A DNA stretch of 59,036 nucleotides from Clostridium sp. CAG:245. GTDB taxonomy: Bacteria; Bacillota; Clostridia; TANB77; CAG-508. Below, piece by piece: positions 8,576 to 18,891 of the stretch. The notes under the pieces were generated by a model. That model saw only the letters and a list, made by a program, of their open reading frames with translations. It had not been told where the DNA came from and did no database searches. A program made the position numbers and the translations under genes. How positions within the stretch are numbered: position 1 is the first letter of the stretch; every line of letters begins with the position of its first letter. The DNA is taken from assembly GCA_000435175.1 (NCBI GenBank), contig FR880021.1, positions 1 to 59,036 on the forward strand, in the 5' to 3' direction.

Positions 8576-9298
8576 TTATTTAGAGGCTAGATAATATCCA
8601 ATTCCTCTTTTATTAATAATAATTTTTGAATTTTTTGTGCTGTCTCCAAGTTTTTCTCTAATTCTGCAAACAGTTACATCTACTGTTCTTATGTCTCCAT
8701 AATACTCATAGTTCCATACTTTTTCAAGTAAAACTTCCCTTGTAACAGGAACTCCAGGTTGCATAGCCAAAAATTTAACTAACTCAAATTCCTTCGGTGT
8801 AAGTGGTTTAACTTCTCCTTTTACTTTAACTTCAACCTTTTCTAGGTCAAGTTCTAAGTCTCCAACAACAATTTTTGTATCTTTCTTTTTTTCTTTATCG
8901 ATAACACTTCCGTCATCATTTTTTCTTAAGTTTGCCTTTACTCTTGCCATCAATTCTCTAACACTGAAAGGCTTTGTAATATAGTCATCTGCACCTAATT
9001 CAAGTCCTACAATTTTGTCTACCTCTTCATCTCTTGCAGAAATCATTAATATTGGAACATTATATACTTGCTTTACCTTATTGCACACAGTTAATCCATC
9101 TACTTTTGGAAGCATTACATCTAACAATATTAAATCTGGTCTTGCTTCTAGTGCTACATTTATCCCCATCTCACCATCAGTGGCTTCTAATGTGTTATAC
9201 CCCTCTTTTTTTAAATTGTATACCAAAATGTCTATTATTGGCTTTTCATCGTCAACAACTAATATTGTTTTTTTGTTTGGATCTAATTCTTCTTTCAT
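8576..9298 (-). CDS. walR: WalR/PhoP-type OmpR-family response regulator
   Basis: A 240-aa response regulator. The receiver domain has the acidic pair Asp16-Asp17, phospho-acceptor Asp60 (LLDVMLP) and the conserved Lys in ITKPF near residue 111. The C-terminal winged helix (TPKEFELVKF, then GDIRTVDVTVCRIREKLGD and KRGIGYYLA) is the OmpR type. The sequence resembles WalR (YycF) closely throughout. One oddity is a Cys in place of the usual Arg or His in the recognition-helix segment VTVCRIREKL. It is co-transcribed with its kinase, and candidate WalR boxes lie upstream of several surface genes here. Confidence 0.88.
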   Translation of the reverse strand: MKEELDPNKKTILVVDDEKPIIDILVYNLKKEGYNTLEATDGEMGINVALEARPDLILLDVMLPKVDGLTVCNKVKQVYNVPILMISARDEEVDKIVGLELGADDYITKPFSVRELMARVKANLRKNDDGSVIDKEKKKDTKIVVGDLELDLEKVEVKVKGEVKPLTPKEFELVKFLAMQPGVPVTREVLLEKVWNYEYYGDIRTVDVTVCRIREKLGDSTKNSKIIINKRGIGYYLASK

Positions 9299-9328
9299 AG
9301 AAGTACACTCCTTCTTTTTATTTTCGTT

Positions 9329-10186
9329 TTATCTGTCGTCTCTTTCTTGTGATTTTGAACGTTCTATTTCTTGCATTTTGATTTTTTCTCCATCTTTTTC
9401 GGTCACAAGTTTATAGTTTGCATCAAAAGCTTGTGCATCTGCAAAATTCTCAATAATCTTATCTAACGTTTCCGTTGGTATTTTGCCATCTTTTGAAAAA
9501 TGATATTTTTCAAGTTCATTTGATTTTTGAATTTCGTTTACGAGTTTCTTATCTATGCTTCCACTATAGAACAAAGATGTAGCGTTCTTTAGTTCTTTGC
9601 CTGTTGGTAATTTTATTTCCGTAACTTTGCTAACCTCGCTGCCATCAAAAACCTCATCACAATATACTTGTATTCTATTTACATCACTTGGATCTTTTAT
9701 ACCATATGCTTCTGCAATTTTCTTCTTAATTATCGCATTATAATTATCTGTTACCAATTGTTTTGCATTACCAATTGTATTACATGCTTCTAAATAAGCT
9801 TCTTGTTCATTAAATGTTGGTTCTACCTTATTTTTATATTTATTATACGTATCTATGGCATTTGTCAATTCTTCAAGCCTATCAAAATCTTCCGCAGAAA
9901 CAACCTTACTCATCATTGGATTAGCTTTAATGCTTTCTAAATATTCCTCAGAATCTGCTACCATTTGTATTGCAGCTTTTGTATCGTTTGTATTTCTAAT
10001 ATTTTTAGCCATATTTGAAATTATTGGACCACCAATTATTCCTGCTGCCAAGCTAACTGTTGCAGCTCCAAGTCCTAACTTTTTATATAATGATTTCTTT
10101 TTTTCTAATTGTTTGCTTTTATAGACTCTTCTTCTTGCTTGCTCATTTGTTTCTCTAATGTTTAATGTTAATTCTCTTTTTTCCAT
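9329..10186 (-). CDS. Unknown membrane-anchored protein upstream of walRK
   Basis: A 285-aa protein I do not recognise. It has a basic, charged N-terminus (about 35 residues), one hydrophobic segment (about residues 37-58, Gly/Ala-rich), then about 225 residues predicted mostly alpha-helical and highly charged. No cysteine cluster or catalytic motif is visible. Because the basic segment precedes the helix, the large C-terminal part probably faces outside, but the topology is an inference. It is the first gene of the walR-walK-lepB run and is separated from walR by only 30 bp, so it may act as an accessory to the two-component system. Confidence 0.65.
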   Translation of the reverse strand: MEKRELTLNIRETNEQARRRVYKSKQLEKKKSLYKKLGLGAATVSLAAGIIGGPIISNMAKNIRNTNDTKAAIQMVADSEEYLESIKANPMMSKVVSAEDFDRLEELTNAIDTYNKYKNKVEPTFNEQEAYLEACNTIGNAKQLVTDNYNAIIKKKIAEAYGIKDPSDVNRIQVYCDEVFDGSEVSKVTEIKLPTGKELKNATSLFYSGSIDKKLVNEIQKSNELEKYHFSKDGKIPTETLDKIIENFADAQAFDANYKLVTEKDGEKIKMQEIERSKSQERDDR

Positions 10187-10299
10187 ATTTTATCCTTTCT
10201 ATGGTATAACAATAATTTTTCAGCTACCATTTCCGTTCAAAATCTTTGCCCTTATTATAACTCTACCTCGCATATATGTCAAAGCTTTTTTTCAATATT

Positions 10300-10316
10300 A
10301 TTACTAGTTTATTACA
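10300..10316 (-). promoter_or_regulatory. WalR-box-like half-site pair upstream of the 285-aa gene
   Basis: Read on the minus strand this is TGTAAT-N5-AGTAAT. The B. subtilis WalR box is TGTWAH-N5-TGTWAH, so the second half has one mismatch. It lies about 115 bp upstream of the gene that precedes walRK. Chance matches are expected in AT-rich DNA. Confidence 0.3.
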
Positions 10317-10369
10317 TTTAAGTTTCAAAAATAATTTTGACTATTGATTTACTCATAATTATGTATTTT

Positions 10370-10398
10370 CGCCCAAAAAGGGGCGTCCCTATTGGGCG
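10370..10398 (-). repeat. Dispersed GC-rich palindromic repeat, copy B (3' end of the glucan synthase gene)
   Basis: A 29-bp copy of the element described at 3479-3507, here on the minus strand, with perfect end arms CGCCCAA/TTGGGCG. It begins about 5 bp after the stop of the giant synthase gene and has the same orientation relative to that gene as copy A has to porB. Confidence 0.88.
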
Positions 10399-10403
10399 AA
10401 AAT

Positions 10404-13400
10404 TTATATTATTACTTCTATATTGTATACTCCATTTTCTCCTATTTTTATCTGTTTTTCTGGTATTTCTTCTCCATTACATATCATTTGTTTTACAATG
10501 GTTGTATTGCTTATGCTTGTGATGTTGGCAGTATTTTCTCCTGTTTTTTCGCTGTTTTTATTTAGACCTAAAATAATGTTTCCACGTGCTACTTTTATAT
10601 TTAATACGCTGTTTTTGTATTTATATTTTATTTCGTAATTGTCCCAATTTTGTGGTATGTGTGGTTCTATTTTTAAATATCCATTTTCTATATTTAATCC
10701 TAAAATATATTTTATTCCTGCTATATACATCCAACTGCTTGAGCCTGTATACCATGTCCAACCTCCTCGTCCAGCTAGGTTTCCTTGTCCATATACATCT
10801 GCTGCTATTACATATGGTTCTACTTTGTATTTACTACTTTCGTCTTTCGTACGGGCATGCTCTATTGGGTTTATCATTCTAAAGTTTTCATATGCTTTGT
10901 CATTTAAGTTTAGCATGGTTTGAGCAATTATTGTCCAGGTTGCAGCATGTGTGTATTGTCCTCCATTTTCTCTTGTTCCTGGCAAATATGCCTTTATATA
11001 TCCAGGTTCTAACTTGCTTTTTTCGAATGGTGGATCTAACAATTTTATTATTCCTATTTCTTTATCTACCAAATGGTTTTCTAGGCTTTCCATTGCTATA
11101 TATTTTTTGTCATTATTGCCTGCTCCAGAAATTGTTGCCCAACTTTGTGATATGCTATCTATTTTGCATTCTTCGTTTTGCAAACTTCCGAGTGCATCTC
11201 CATCATCTGTAAAGGCTCTTTTATACCATCTACCATCCCATGCATTGTTATTTAATGCTCTTTTTAGCTCTTCCATTATAAACTGATATTTTTCTTTCTT
11301 CTCGAAATTTCCCATTCTTTCACAAATAGGAATAAATTCTTTTAACACAGCATACATGAAAAAACCAAGCCATACACTCTCTCCTTTTCCTTTTGCTCCG
11401 ACATTGCTCATTCCATCGTTCCAATCTCCCGTACCGATTTTAGGCAGACCATGTTCTCCAAAATTTCCTATTCCAGTTTGATTTAATCCTTCTTTTCCGA
11501 GATTGTCCGTTTCTCCTTTATTCTGTTCTGCATCTTGTTCATATTTTCCTACTTTTATTTTTTCAACTTCATTATCTTCTATTCCAATTGCCTTTTCTAT
11601 TGCTCTTATGCAGTGTTTGTATACACTTTCTTTAAAGTCTGCGTCTTTGTATAAATCATACCTTTCATTTTCGTTTTCGGATAATTGTAGTCCGTCTTTG
11701 TACGACTGGTTTTCTTCTAAAATTTCATAATCTCCTGTATAGGAAATGTAGTCTGCGACTACGTATGGAAGCCACAACAAGTCATCAGAGATTCTGGTTC
11801 GTATTCCCTTATCAGTTTCTTCGTGCCACCAGTGTTCAACATCTCCTTCAATAAATTGATGTCTGCAATTTCGTAATATTTGTTCTCTTGCGATGTTTGG
11901 TTCTACATATTTTATAAGCATACAATCTTGAAGTTGGTCTCTGAAACCATATGCACCACCAGATTGATAGAACCCAGTCTTGCCATACATTCTAGAGCTT
12001 ATTGTTTGGTATATTAACCAACCATTTAACAATATATTTGTAGATTCCATTGGTGTGTTTATTTGCAATTTGTTTACTAGCTGTTCCCAATGTCTTCTTA
12101 TATTTATATATTCATTTTTGCAGTTATTTACATTTGAATACTTATATGCCAAGTCTTGATATTCTTCTCTGTTCGACGCATCTCCCAAGGTAAATACTAT
12201 TTCTTTTGTCGAATATGCTTCTATTGTTACATTTATCTGAATTGCGACTATTCCATCTTCTCCAAATGAATTCTCCCTGTTTAGAGCAAGTTCGTCTAAC
12301 CCAACCGGATCTTCTAATGTTGAATTTTTTAGGAACGATGTTTTACTTCCAGTGTATGAGCTTATTTTTTCACTGCACCCGATAAAAACTTGATTGTTAT
12401 TTTTTTCATCTGATAGATTTTTTACAAGCATAATGTTTGACGCATTATTCATTTCTAACTGTAGAAATCCATTGCTTTTTATCTCGTCCTCACCTAAAAC
12501 AGGCTTTATATAATAAATTAATTTTAAATTTTTACGCTGAGGGTTTTTGTTTTCTAAGGTTATTAAATTTACTTTAATATTGTCGTTTTCTGGTACGAAC
12601 ATATCAACAGTCTGCCTTATTCTCGAAGAACTATGAATATATTTTGCATAGCCAAATCCATATATTACAAAATAATCGTTATTGTCTGGCATAGGATTAA
12701 ATCCCAGCGACCACTTTCTGCCTGTATCCATATCTTTTGCATATATTATTTCTGATGGAGTGTCTAGCACTTGATCATTTGACCATGCTGTAATTCTGTT
12801 TAATCTACTGTTCTTGTACCAAGTATATCCTCCCATATTCTCTGTTGTTAATGTTCCAAAGGTTTTATTGACTAAAACATGGCTCCACACCGTCGGTAGC
12901 TTACGGGTTTTATTAACGCAAATCAAATATTCCTTGCCATCTTTAGAAAATCCGCCATATTCGTTAAAATATTTTAAAGAAGCCTCGTCTATGAAGTTTT
13001 CTTTCTCGTTATTTACTTCTATAAAATTGTTTTGTTTTGCATCAAAAACGGTTTCTTTAACATTGTCTAGCATCTTGCTTTCTATGTCTTCCATTTGAAG
13101 TGCTAGAGAGCTGTAATAAGCGTTTATTACTAAGTTTGCACGCTCTTCTAGCAGTTTTTTATCTTTCTTCTCTATATTTTCCAAGCAGAAAATTCCAGCT
13201 GGAATATTAAGCAAGTACGCTAAGTTTCTATTAAAAATAGCCCTTTGTATAGCGTCTTTTACATAATTTTCGTACGATTCTTTTTCTTCATTTAATATTA
13301 CTAAATCCACTTTGATATTCTTTACCCTGAAGAATTCATAAGCACTTAAAACTTCTTGAATTATATCAATATCATTTATGTCTTTTATTTTTACCATTAA

Positions 13401-16400
13401 TATTGGCAAGTCTCCAGATATTCCATATTTCCACAGTTCAGATACTGGACACTGTCTATCATACGAAGCTTTTATAGAAACTTTTGGTGTAAACAGCAAA
13501 TATGAAAGCATTTTCTGATATACTTCTATGTCTTTGCCTTTTATACCTAGATATCTATTCTCCGCCTCACTCTTTGCTTTTAACAGTTCGAAGGTACGTT
13601 TTGTATTTTCATTGTTCATAAATTTTGCCATGTTTTTTATTACTTGCTCTTTATCATATCCAACTGAAATTATTAGGTCAAATATTGCTGTTTCTTCTGG
13701 TTTTATATCGACAGTTTTCTTTAATGAAATTATTGGGTCTGTGGTGTAACCAATCTTCTTGCTAAATGGAATCGAATTTTCTACTTCACGTGGAATTCTG
13801 TAATTACACCTGCCCCATAATTTTTCTTTATCAATCTCGAATTCTACGTCTCCCAATTCATTCGACTGGCTAAATAGATTTACTGCCATATATGCATCTT
13901 TTTCACCGTTAGTGTGTGCTTTTCTCTTAACGACTATTGTGTTTATTGAATCTATATACTCAAACGAAACAAATAAATTATTGAAGGCCTTGTGCGCAAA
14001 ATCCTGCATTGCATTTGATAATACTGGTTCTAAAAGTGCCGTTATTTCCAATACTTCTTCAGACACACCATTGTTTTTCAGTTCCAGCCTTCTTATTTCG
14101 ACTGGGTCATCTGTATCTACTATTATTTTTGTAACAGTTCGAATATTTTCATCATTTCTTACTATTTTGTTAGCCTCAGGAGAGAAAATTATATCGTATT
14201 TATCTGGTATTCGCAGATTTTTTGAATACGTATTCGTCCAAATGTTTTTATTACGTATATTCTTAATATAAAATTTTATTCCCTGCTCTGCCTCGTCAGT
14301 TTCCTTATATCTATTAACCTGCAAATCTCCATATTTACTATAACCATTGCCATATTGGTCAAGCACGATTGTATAGTTGTCGTTTGCAATAACATTAGAA
14401 ACATTCAAATTTTCGTTTATTTTGCTGTATTTTCTCTGAGTGTAATCTTCGTAATCTACATATTTTATCTTCTCAATTTTCTCTTTTTCTTCTTTTGTAG
14501 TTATCATATTTTCTGGCATTTTTTCTTGCAGTAAAATATCAACAGCCTCAATTTCCGGATTTTGCTTAAACCTCTTTTTTATTACACCATTGTTTAATAA
14601 ATTGTCTATTGAAAGCAAAATTAATCCTTGATGATGTGCCATATACGTTTTTACAGGCGTATAGCCGTTTTTCGCCCTGCCAGGTGTAAAATCTATCGAC
14701 TCATAGAAGCCATACTTATTGTACATTCCCTTTTCACTTAGGTTTTTTAGATTTTCTATTACTAATTTAGGTTCTTCATCAATAGCCAAAATTGAACCAT
14801 ATGAAGATGTTACAATCTCGTCTGAAAGTCCCCTCTTTAGCCCCAGCCAAGGTATTCCAAATGCCTTGTATTGATAATTATTATTTAAGTCTTTTAGATT
14901 AAAGGCAGCCTCAGAAATTCCCCATGGAATTCCCAATTTTTTAGCATATTCCAGCTGACTCATTATCATAAATTTACAAGACTCATCTAAAATACTGCCC
15001 GGGTATTGCTCGATGTTTATTGTAGGCATCAAATACTCAAACGAAGTTCCAGACCATGAGATAAGCCCTTTGTAATTATTTAGAGTCGTAAGAGTTCTGC
15101 TTAAATTATACCAATGCTTCTCAGTAATATCTTTTTTAGCAATAGCAACTAAACTTGTCTGCCTTGCCTCAGATGCAAGTAAGTCGTAATATGAGTCTGT
15201 TAGTTTATTTTCTTCTACATTGAAACCTATCGAAAATAGCCTATTCTCACTATCATACAATTTTGAAAAATCTGTGTTATTTATGAGCGTGTCTGTAACA
15301 TTAATCATGAAATCTATCTTATTTAGCACATCAGGCGTTATTTGTACATTTTGTTCTTTTTCTTCACTACTTAAATTCTGATATATTTCATCATTCTTAT
15401 TCTCTCTTTTTTCTATTAAAAACTGCTTTAAAACATACAAATATCCTACAAAATTTCCACTATCAACAGACGAAACATACTTTGGAATTAGTGGCTCTAA
15501 TGTTTCTATATTGTACCAGTTGTACAAATGTCCATTCCATTTTGTAAGTCCGCTAATTGTTTCTAGCATTTTATATAATAAATTTAGTGTGTCCTCTAAA
15601 TTTTCAAACTTTAAGTCATATGAAGCCATTACAGCAAGCAGTGCAAGCCCGATATTGGTTGAAGATGTTCTCATTACCACTTTTGGTTTTCTATCTTCTT
15701 GATAATTGTCTGGTGGCAAGAAGTTTGACTTTTGTGTTAGGTTTTCCTTAAAATATAGCCATGTTCTATATGCAACTTCTTGCAAGTATTTTTTTTCGCT
15801 TTCATCTATTTTTTCTACAGCTTTTATTTCTTTATTTGCCTTGCTAATTTTGCACATTAAAGCTGGAGTTAAAAGCCAATACAAACCTATTATTAGCGCA
15901 AAATTTGCAATGCCAACATTTAAGCTTTGTACTAATATTGCAACAGCAATTCCTAATATTCCAAACAGAGTGTTTGCACTCATATTCTTGTAATATGAAA
16001 ATACATCTGTTTTAGCCGTTCGTTCAGCTTCTTCTGATGTAATCCACTCTAAGAGATGTTTCTTGCTTTTAGTCATTCTGTATATTGTTTTGGTTTCTGC
16101 CTTTGTGGTTATCCATGCCTTGTCTGGAATTAACCCAATGTCTAAAATTCCTCTATAAACACTAGCCTTTAAACCATCTATTGTTTTTACAAACCTTTTA
16201 GTCTTAATGTTTCCATCTTTTTTACTAATGATTCCATTTATAATATCTAGTATAGTTGGAATTAGAGAAGATATCAGTGCAAGCACAATTATTCCACACA
16301 TGTTTATTTTTAATACAGTTGCTATAACCGCCGAAAATACTAGCATTGCTAGTACACTACTTTCTTGTTTACTTCTTACTATATTGCTAAATATTTTATA

Positions 16401-18821
16401 TTTACTAAGCAATTTTAATGGATTTTGTTTTATCTCGCCTTTTTTATTTTCTATTGTTTTTCCAAGCCATGGTAATATTTGATAGTCGCCTCTAATCCAT
16501 CTATATAGCCTCGTTCTAAAACTTATATAGCTTGATGGATAGCCATCCATAAGCATTATGTCTGATGTTAGTGCACATCTTAAATAGCTTCCTTCTAATA
16601 AGTCGTGGCTCAAAACCGTATTTTCTTTAATCTCATTTGCAAGCACTTTCGAAAATATAGATAAATCGTAAATTCCTTTTCCAGTAAAAATTCCTTCATC
16701 AAAATTGTCTTGATACAAATTTGAAATTACATTTGTATATGAGTCTGTCCCTCCTTCGCCTGCATATACTTGAGTAAATATGCTCTTTCTGCTCTCTACT
16801 AGTCCAACTCCAACACGTGGTTGCATTAGTGCATGCCCTGAAATTACTAGATCTCCTCTCTCATTTACTTCTGGTTTATTTAAAATATGAGCCATTGCTC
16901 CAACAAGCTCTAATCCAGATTTCAATGTTAAATCAGTATCTGAGTCCAATGTTATAATGTATTTTACTTTTTTTATTTGTGAGATATCTATAGTATTAGC
17001 CCTAAAAGGATTTGCAATATTCCCGAGCAAATATTCATTTAATTGGTTTAATAAGCCTCTTTTACGTTCCCATCCCATGTAACACTCTTCATTAGAATTC
17101 CAAATTCTTTTTCTATATACAAAATTGAAAATGTTACCATATTTTTCGTTTAGCCTTTTTGATTGCTCTATTCCTTCTCTTATAACTTCTTCATCAAACT
17201 CTTCTATTTCCTTGTTTCCAGAACTACAGTCTCCCAGCAAAGTAAAGTACAAATTTTTGCTCTTGTTTGCAATATAATAAACCTCTAATTTTTTCATTAA
17301 TTCTTTAACTTTTTCTTTGCTCTTTACTATCGTAGGAATTACCACCATTGTGCTGCAATTCTCTGGAATTCCGTTTTGAAAATCAATTTTCGGAATAAGC
17401 TTTGGTTTTATCACTTTACTTAGCACATATTGAATAATCTTAGAAACAATATTTTCTATTGGCAATATTGAAACCAATGCTAGAATTATTGAAAGTAATA
17501 CTTTAACTAATATTTGAATATTTCCTATAAAATTACGAGTAACGTCTCCAAAGCTCTTGTACCATAACATATAATAAAAATTAATGCTCAAAATAAGTGT
17601 CAACAGCAAAGAAACTCCCCATACTGTTTCTATATAGATTTTTGCCTTTTCTTCATTTGATTTTAGTGTAATCTTCTTTTCTAGCAGGCTATTCAATAAA
17701 GTTTCTTTTCCATCAGAAATTAAGTAAAACCCAATATGCATGCTCTTTTCGTTTGCTTCTGGTTTCTCACTAGCCTGTAAACTTAACTCCAAGCACTTCT
17801 TCGCAATATAAATTTCTGAAATTTTAGTCTTTTTAGAAATCTCCTGTATTGCATTTCTGTAATAGCTTTTAGTAGTACTATCCATTTTCTCATACTGCTT
17901 TGCTGGGTCTTGTTTTAGAATATCCTCTACCCTATTTATCTTTTCGAATATTTCCAAGAAATTAATTCTCGAAATTGCCTTAAGAGTCAATATACAATTT
18001 CCAACAGATACTTTCTTTACTGCAATATCAAAATGCTCTTTTTTTACAACCTCGTAGATATCGCTGCCTGTTTTTGCAACTTCATCTTCCAAAATATTTA
18101 GATACGCATATGCCTTGCTTCCCATCTTTTTTAGTCTATATGACATATACTCTATGAACGCATTTTTTACTTGCCCATTCTCTATAAGCATAATTTTAGG
18201 TAATATTACAGTTCTACTTTTTTTCTTTTCCTCTCCAAAATACTTGCATATAATCTCTTCTACTCTGCTCTTTTGCATTTGAGACATGTAAATTGTTTCA
18301 CAAATTTCTCTTATATTTTCTATTAATGCAATCTGAATGAACAATCCAATATTCCAGATTTCATTCATGCTTAGAGTTTTTTTAGTTTGATATGCTTGTA
18401 ACATATATTCTAAATTTTCTGAATTTATCTTCCCATCAGTATAAGCTACCATTTCTGTTGCAAGCACATAAACACGTGCAAAGCCCTTGAACCTACCATT
18501 TGCAAGTCCCAGAAAATCTGTATATTTCTTTAACGTTAACTCTTTACTTATATTTTTTACAATTTCTTCTATTACATATAAATTATCTAGAATCCACTCT
18601 CCTGCTGGATGTATTGGTATTCCCTGCTTTATTTGTTCATTCAATAATTTATAAATTTCTTTAATAACAAAAAAATTTTCTTTAAGTCTTGGAATTGGAT
18701 ACGTATCCTTCGCCGATTTTTCGGTTAAAATATGGTCAGAAGCAATTTTTTCTAAATATTGCTCCAATTGGTATCTATCTAAAACGGTTCCTTTAATATT
18801 TAATTTCTTTTTTTCCTTCAA
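10404..18821 (-). CDS. Giant cyclic beta-1,2-glucan synthase-like protein (GT84 + GH94 type)
   Basis: About 2805 aa, in the NdvB/cyclic beta-1,2-glucan synthase family, which polymerises UDP-glucose and trims or releases the glucan at the membrane. It has hydrophobic segments near residues 400-470 and 830-1000. The glycosyltransferase core has a DSDTD motif near residue 627 and RLYRWIRGDYQ near 771. A glycoamylase-like central domain follows, and the C-terminal GH94 phosphorylase module carries GTGDWNDGM near residue 2462 with its catalytic Asp. The length matches the roughly 2800-aa family size. I chose the TTG at 18821 because AAGGAG lies 9 bp upstream. That site lies inside a terminator-like hairpin. 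In a Gram-positive, the product may be a surface or secreted glucan. Confidence 0.9.
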   Translation of the reverse strand: MKEKKKLNIKGTVLDRYQLEQYLEKIASDHILTEKSAKDTYPIPRLKENFFVIKEIYKLLNEQIKQGIPIHPAGEWILDNLYVIEEIVKNISKELTLKKYTDFLGLANGRFKGFARVYVLATEMVAYTDGKINSENLEYMLQAYQTKKTLSMNEIWNIGLFIQIALIENIREICETIYMSQMQKSRVEEIICKYFGEEKKKSRTVILPKIMLIENGQVKNAFIEYMSYRLKKMGSKAYAYLNILEDEVAKTGSDIYEVVKKEHFDIAVKKVSVGNCILTLKAISRINFLEIFEKINRVEDILKQDPAKQYEKMDSTTKSYYRNAIQEISKKTKISEIYIAKKCLELSLQASEKPEANEKSMHIGFYLISDGKETLLNSLLEKKITLKSNEEKAKIYIETVWGVSLLLTLILSINFYYMLWYKSFGDVTRNFIGNIQILVKVLLSIILALVSILPIENIVSKIIQYVLSKVIKPKLIPKIDFQNGIPENCSTMVVIPTIVKSKEKVKELMKKLEVYYIANKSKNLYFTLLGDCSSGNKEIEEFDEEVIREGIEQSKRLNEKYGNIFNFVYRKRIWNSNEECYMGWERKRGLLNQLNEYLLGNIANPFRANTIDISQIKKVKYIITLDSDTDLTLKSGLELVGAMAHILNKPEVNERGDLVISGHALMQPRVGVGLVESRKSIFTQVYAGEGGTDSYTNVISNLYQDNFDEGIFTGKGIYDLSIFSKVLANEIKENTVLSHDLLEGSYLRCALTSDIMLMDGYPSSYISFRTRLYRWIRGDYQILPWLGKTIENKKGEIKQNPLKLLSKYKIFSNIVRSKQESSVLAMLVFSAVIATVLKINMCGIIVLALISSLIPTILDIINGIISKKDGNIKTKRFVKTIDGLKASVYRGILDIGLIPDKAWITTKAETKTIYRMTKSKKHLLEWITSEEAERTAKTDVFSYYKNMSANTLFGILGIAVAILVQSLNVGIANFALIIGLYWLLTPALMCKISKANKEIKAVEKIDESEKKYLQEVAYRTWLYFKENLTQKSNFLPPDNYQEDRKPKVVMRTSSTNIGLALLAVMASYDLKFENLEDTLNLLYKMLETISGLTKWNGHLYNWYNIETLEPLIPKYVSSVDSGNFVGYLYVLKQFLIEKRENKNDEIYQNLSSEEKEQNVQITPDVLNKIDFMINVTDTLINNTDFSKLYDSENRLFSIGFNVEENKLTDSYYDLLASEARQTSLVAIAKKDITEKHWYNLSRTLTTLNNYKGLISWSGTSFEYLMPTINIEQYPGSILDESCKFMIMSQLEYAKKLGIPWGISEAAFNLKDLNNNYQYKAFGIPWLGLKRGLSDEIVTSSYGSILAIDEEPKLVIENLKNLSEKGMYNKYGFYESIDFTPGRAKNGYTPVKTYMAHHQGLILLSIDNLLNNGVIKKRFKQNPEIEAVDILLQEKMPENMITTKEEKEKIEKIKYVDYEDYTQRKYSKINENLNVSNVIANDNYTIVLDQYGNGYSKYGDLQVNRYKETDEAEQGIKFYIKNIRNKNIWTNTYSKNLRIPDKYDIIFSPEANKIVRNDENIRTVTKIIVDTDDPVEIRRLELKNNGVSEEVLEITALLEPVLSNAMQDFAHKAFNNLFVSFEYIDSINTIVVKRKAHTNGEKDAYMAVNLFSQSNELGDVEFEIDKEKLWGRCNYRIPREVENSIPFSKKIGYTTDPIISLKKTVDIKPEETAIFDLIISVGYDKEQVIKNMAKFMNNENTKRTFELLKAKSEAENRYLGIKGKDIEVYQKMLSYLLFTPKVSIKASYDRQCPVSELWKYGISGDLPILMVKIKDINDIDIIQEVLSAYEFFRVKNIKVDLVILNEEKESYENYVKDAIQRAIFNRNLAYLLNIPAGIFCLENIEKKDKKLLEERANLVINAYYSSLALQMEDIESKMLDNVKETVFDAKQNNFIEVNNEKENFIDEASLKYFNEYGGFSKDGKEYLICVNKTRKLPTVWSHVLVNKTFGTLTTENMGGYTWYKNSRLNRITAWSNDQVLDTPSEIIYAKDMDTGRKWSLGFNPMPDNNDYFVIYGFGYAKYIHSSSRIRQTVDMFVPENDNIKVNLITLENKNPQRKNLKLIYYIKPVLGEDEIKSNGFLQLEMNNASNIMLVKNLSDEKNNNQVFIGCSEKISSYTGSKTSFLKNSTLEDPVGLDELALNRENSFGEDGIVAIQINVTIEAYSTKEIVFTLGDASNREEYQDLAYKYSNVNNCKNEYINIRRHWEQLVNKLQINTPMESTNILLNGWLIYQTISSRMYGKTGFYQSGGAYGFRDQLQDCMLIKYVEPNIAREQILRNCRHQFIEGDVEHWWHEETDKGIRTRISDDLLWLPYVVADYISYTGDYEILEENQSYKDGLQLSENENERYDLYKDADFKESVYKHCIRAIEKAIGIEDNEVEKIKVGKYEQDAEQNKGETDNLGKEGLNQTGIGNFGEHGLPKIGTGDWNDGMSNVGAKGKGESVWLGFFMYAVLKEFIPICERMGNFEKKEKYQFIMEELKRALNNNAWDGRWYKRAFTDDGDALGSLQNEECKIDSISQSWATISGAGNNDKKYIAMESLENHLVDKEIGIIKLLDPPFEKSKLEPGYIKAYLPGTRENGGQYTHAATWTIIAQTMLNLNDKAYENFRMINPIEHARTKDESSKYKVEPYVIAADVYGQGNLAGRGGWTWYTGSSSWMYIAGIKYILGLNIENGYLKIEPHIPQNWDNYEIKYKYKNSVLNIKVARGNIILGLNKNSEKTGENTANITSISNTTIVKQMICNGEEIPEKQIKIGENGVYNIEVII

Positions 18822-18874
18822 AAAAATCCACTCCTTGGAATATGTTTTACACATATTTTCTCCAAAAAGTGGAT
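18820..18874 (-). terminator. Terminator-like hairpin overlapping the ribosome binding site of the glucan synthase gene
   Basis: On the minus strand, ATCCACT pairs with AGTGGAT, followed by inner pairing of TTGGA/TCCAA and ATATG/CATAT around the loop TGTAAAA, then seven T residues. It lies 18 bp after the cohesin gene stop, so it can end that operon. The AAGGAG and the TTG start of the next gene fall in its 3' arm and T tract. A near-identical hairpin is at 25183-25234. Confidence 0.75.
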
Positions 18875-18891
18875 AGTTTATTCTATTTTTA

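Noticed and set aside
10200..10290. Minus-strand GGGCAAAG followed by GGTAGCTG upstream of the 285-aa gene, reminiscent of a c-di-GMP (GEMM-I) riboswitch
   Set aside because: The conserved GACGCAAAGCC core and both stems are absent, and spacing is wrong.
10337..10522. Plus-strand frame containing FRPKRGVPIGR
   Set aside because: The apparent conserved peptide is just translation of the palindromic repeat; similar peptides appear wherever a repeat copy is translated.
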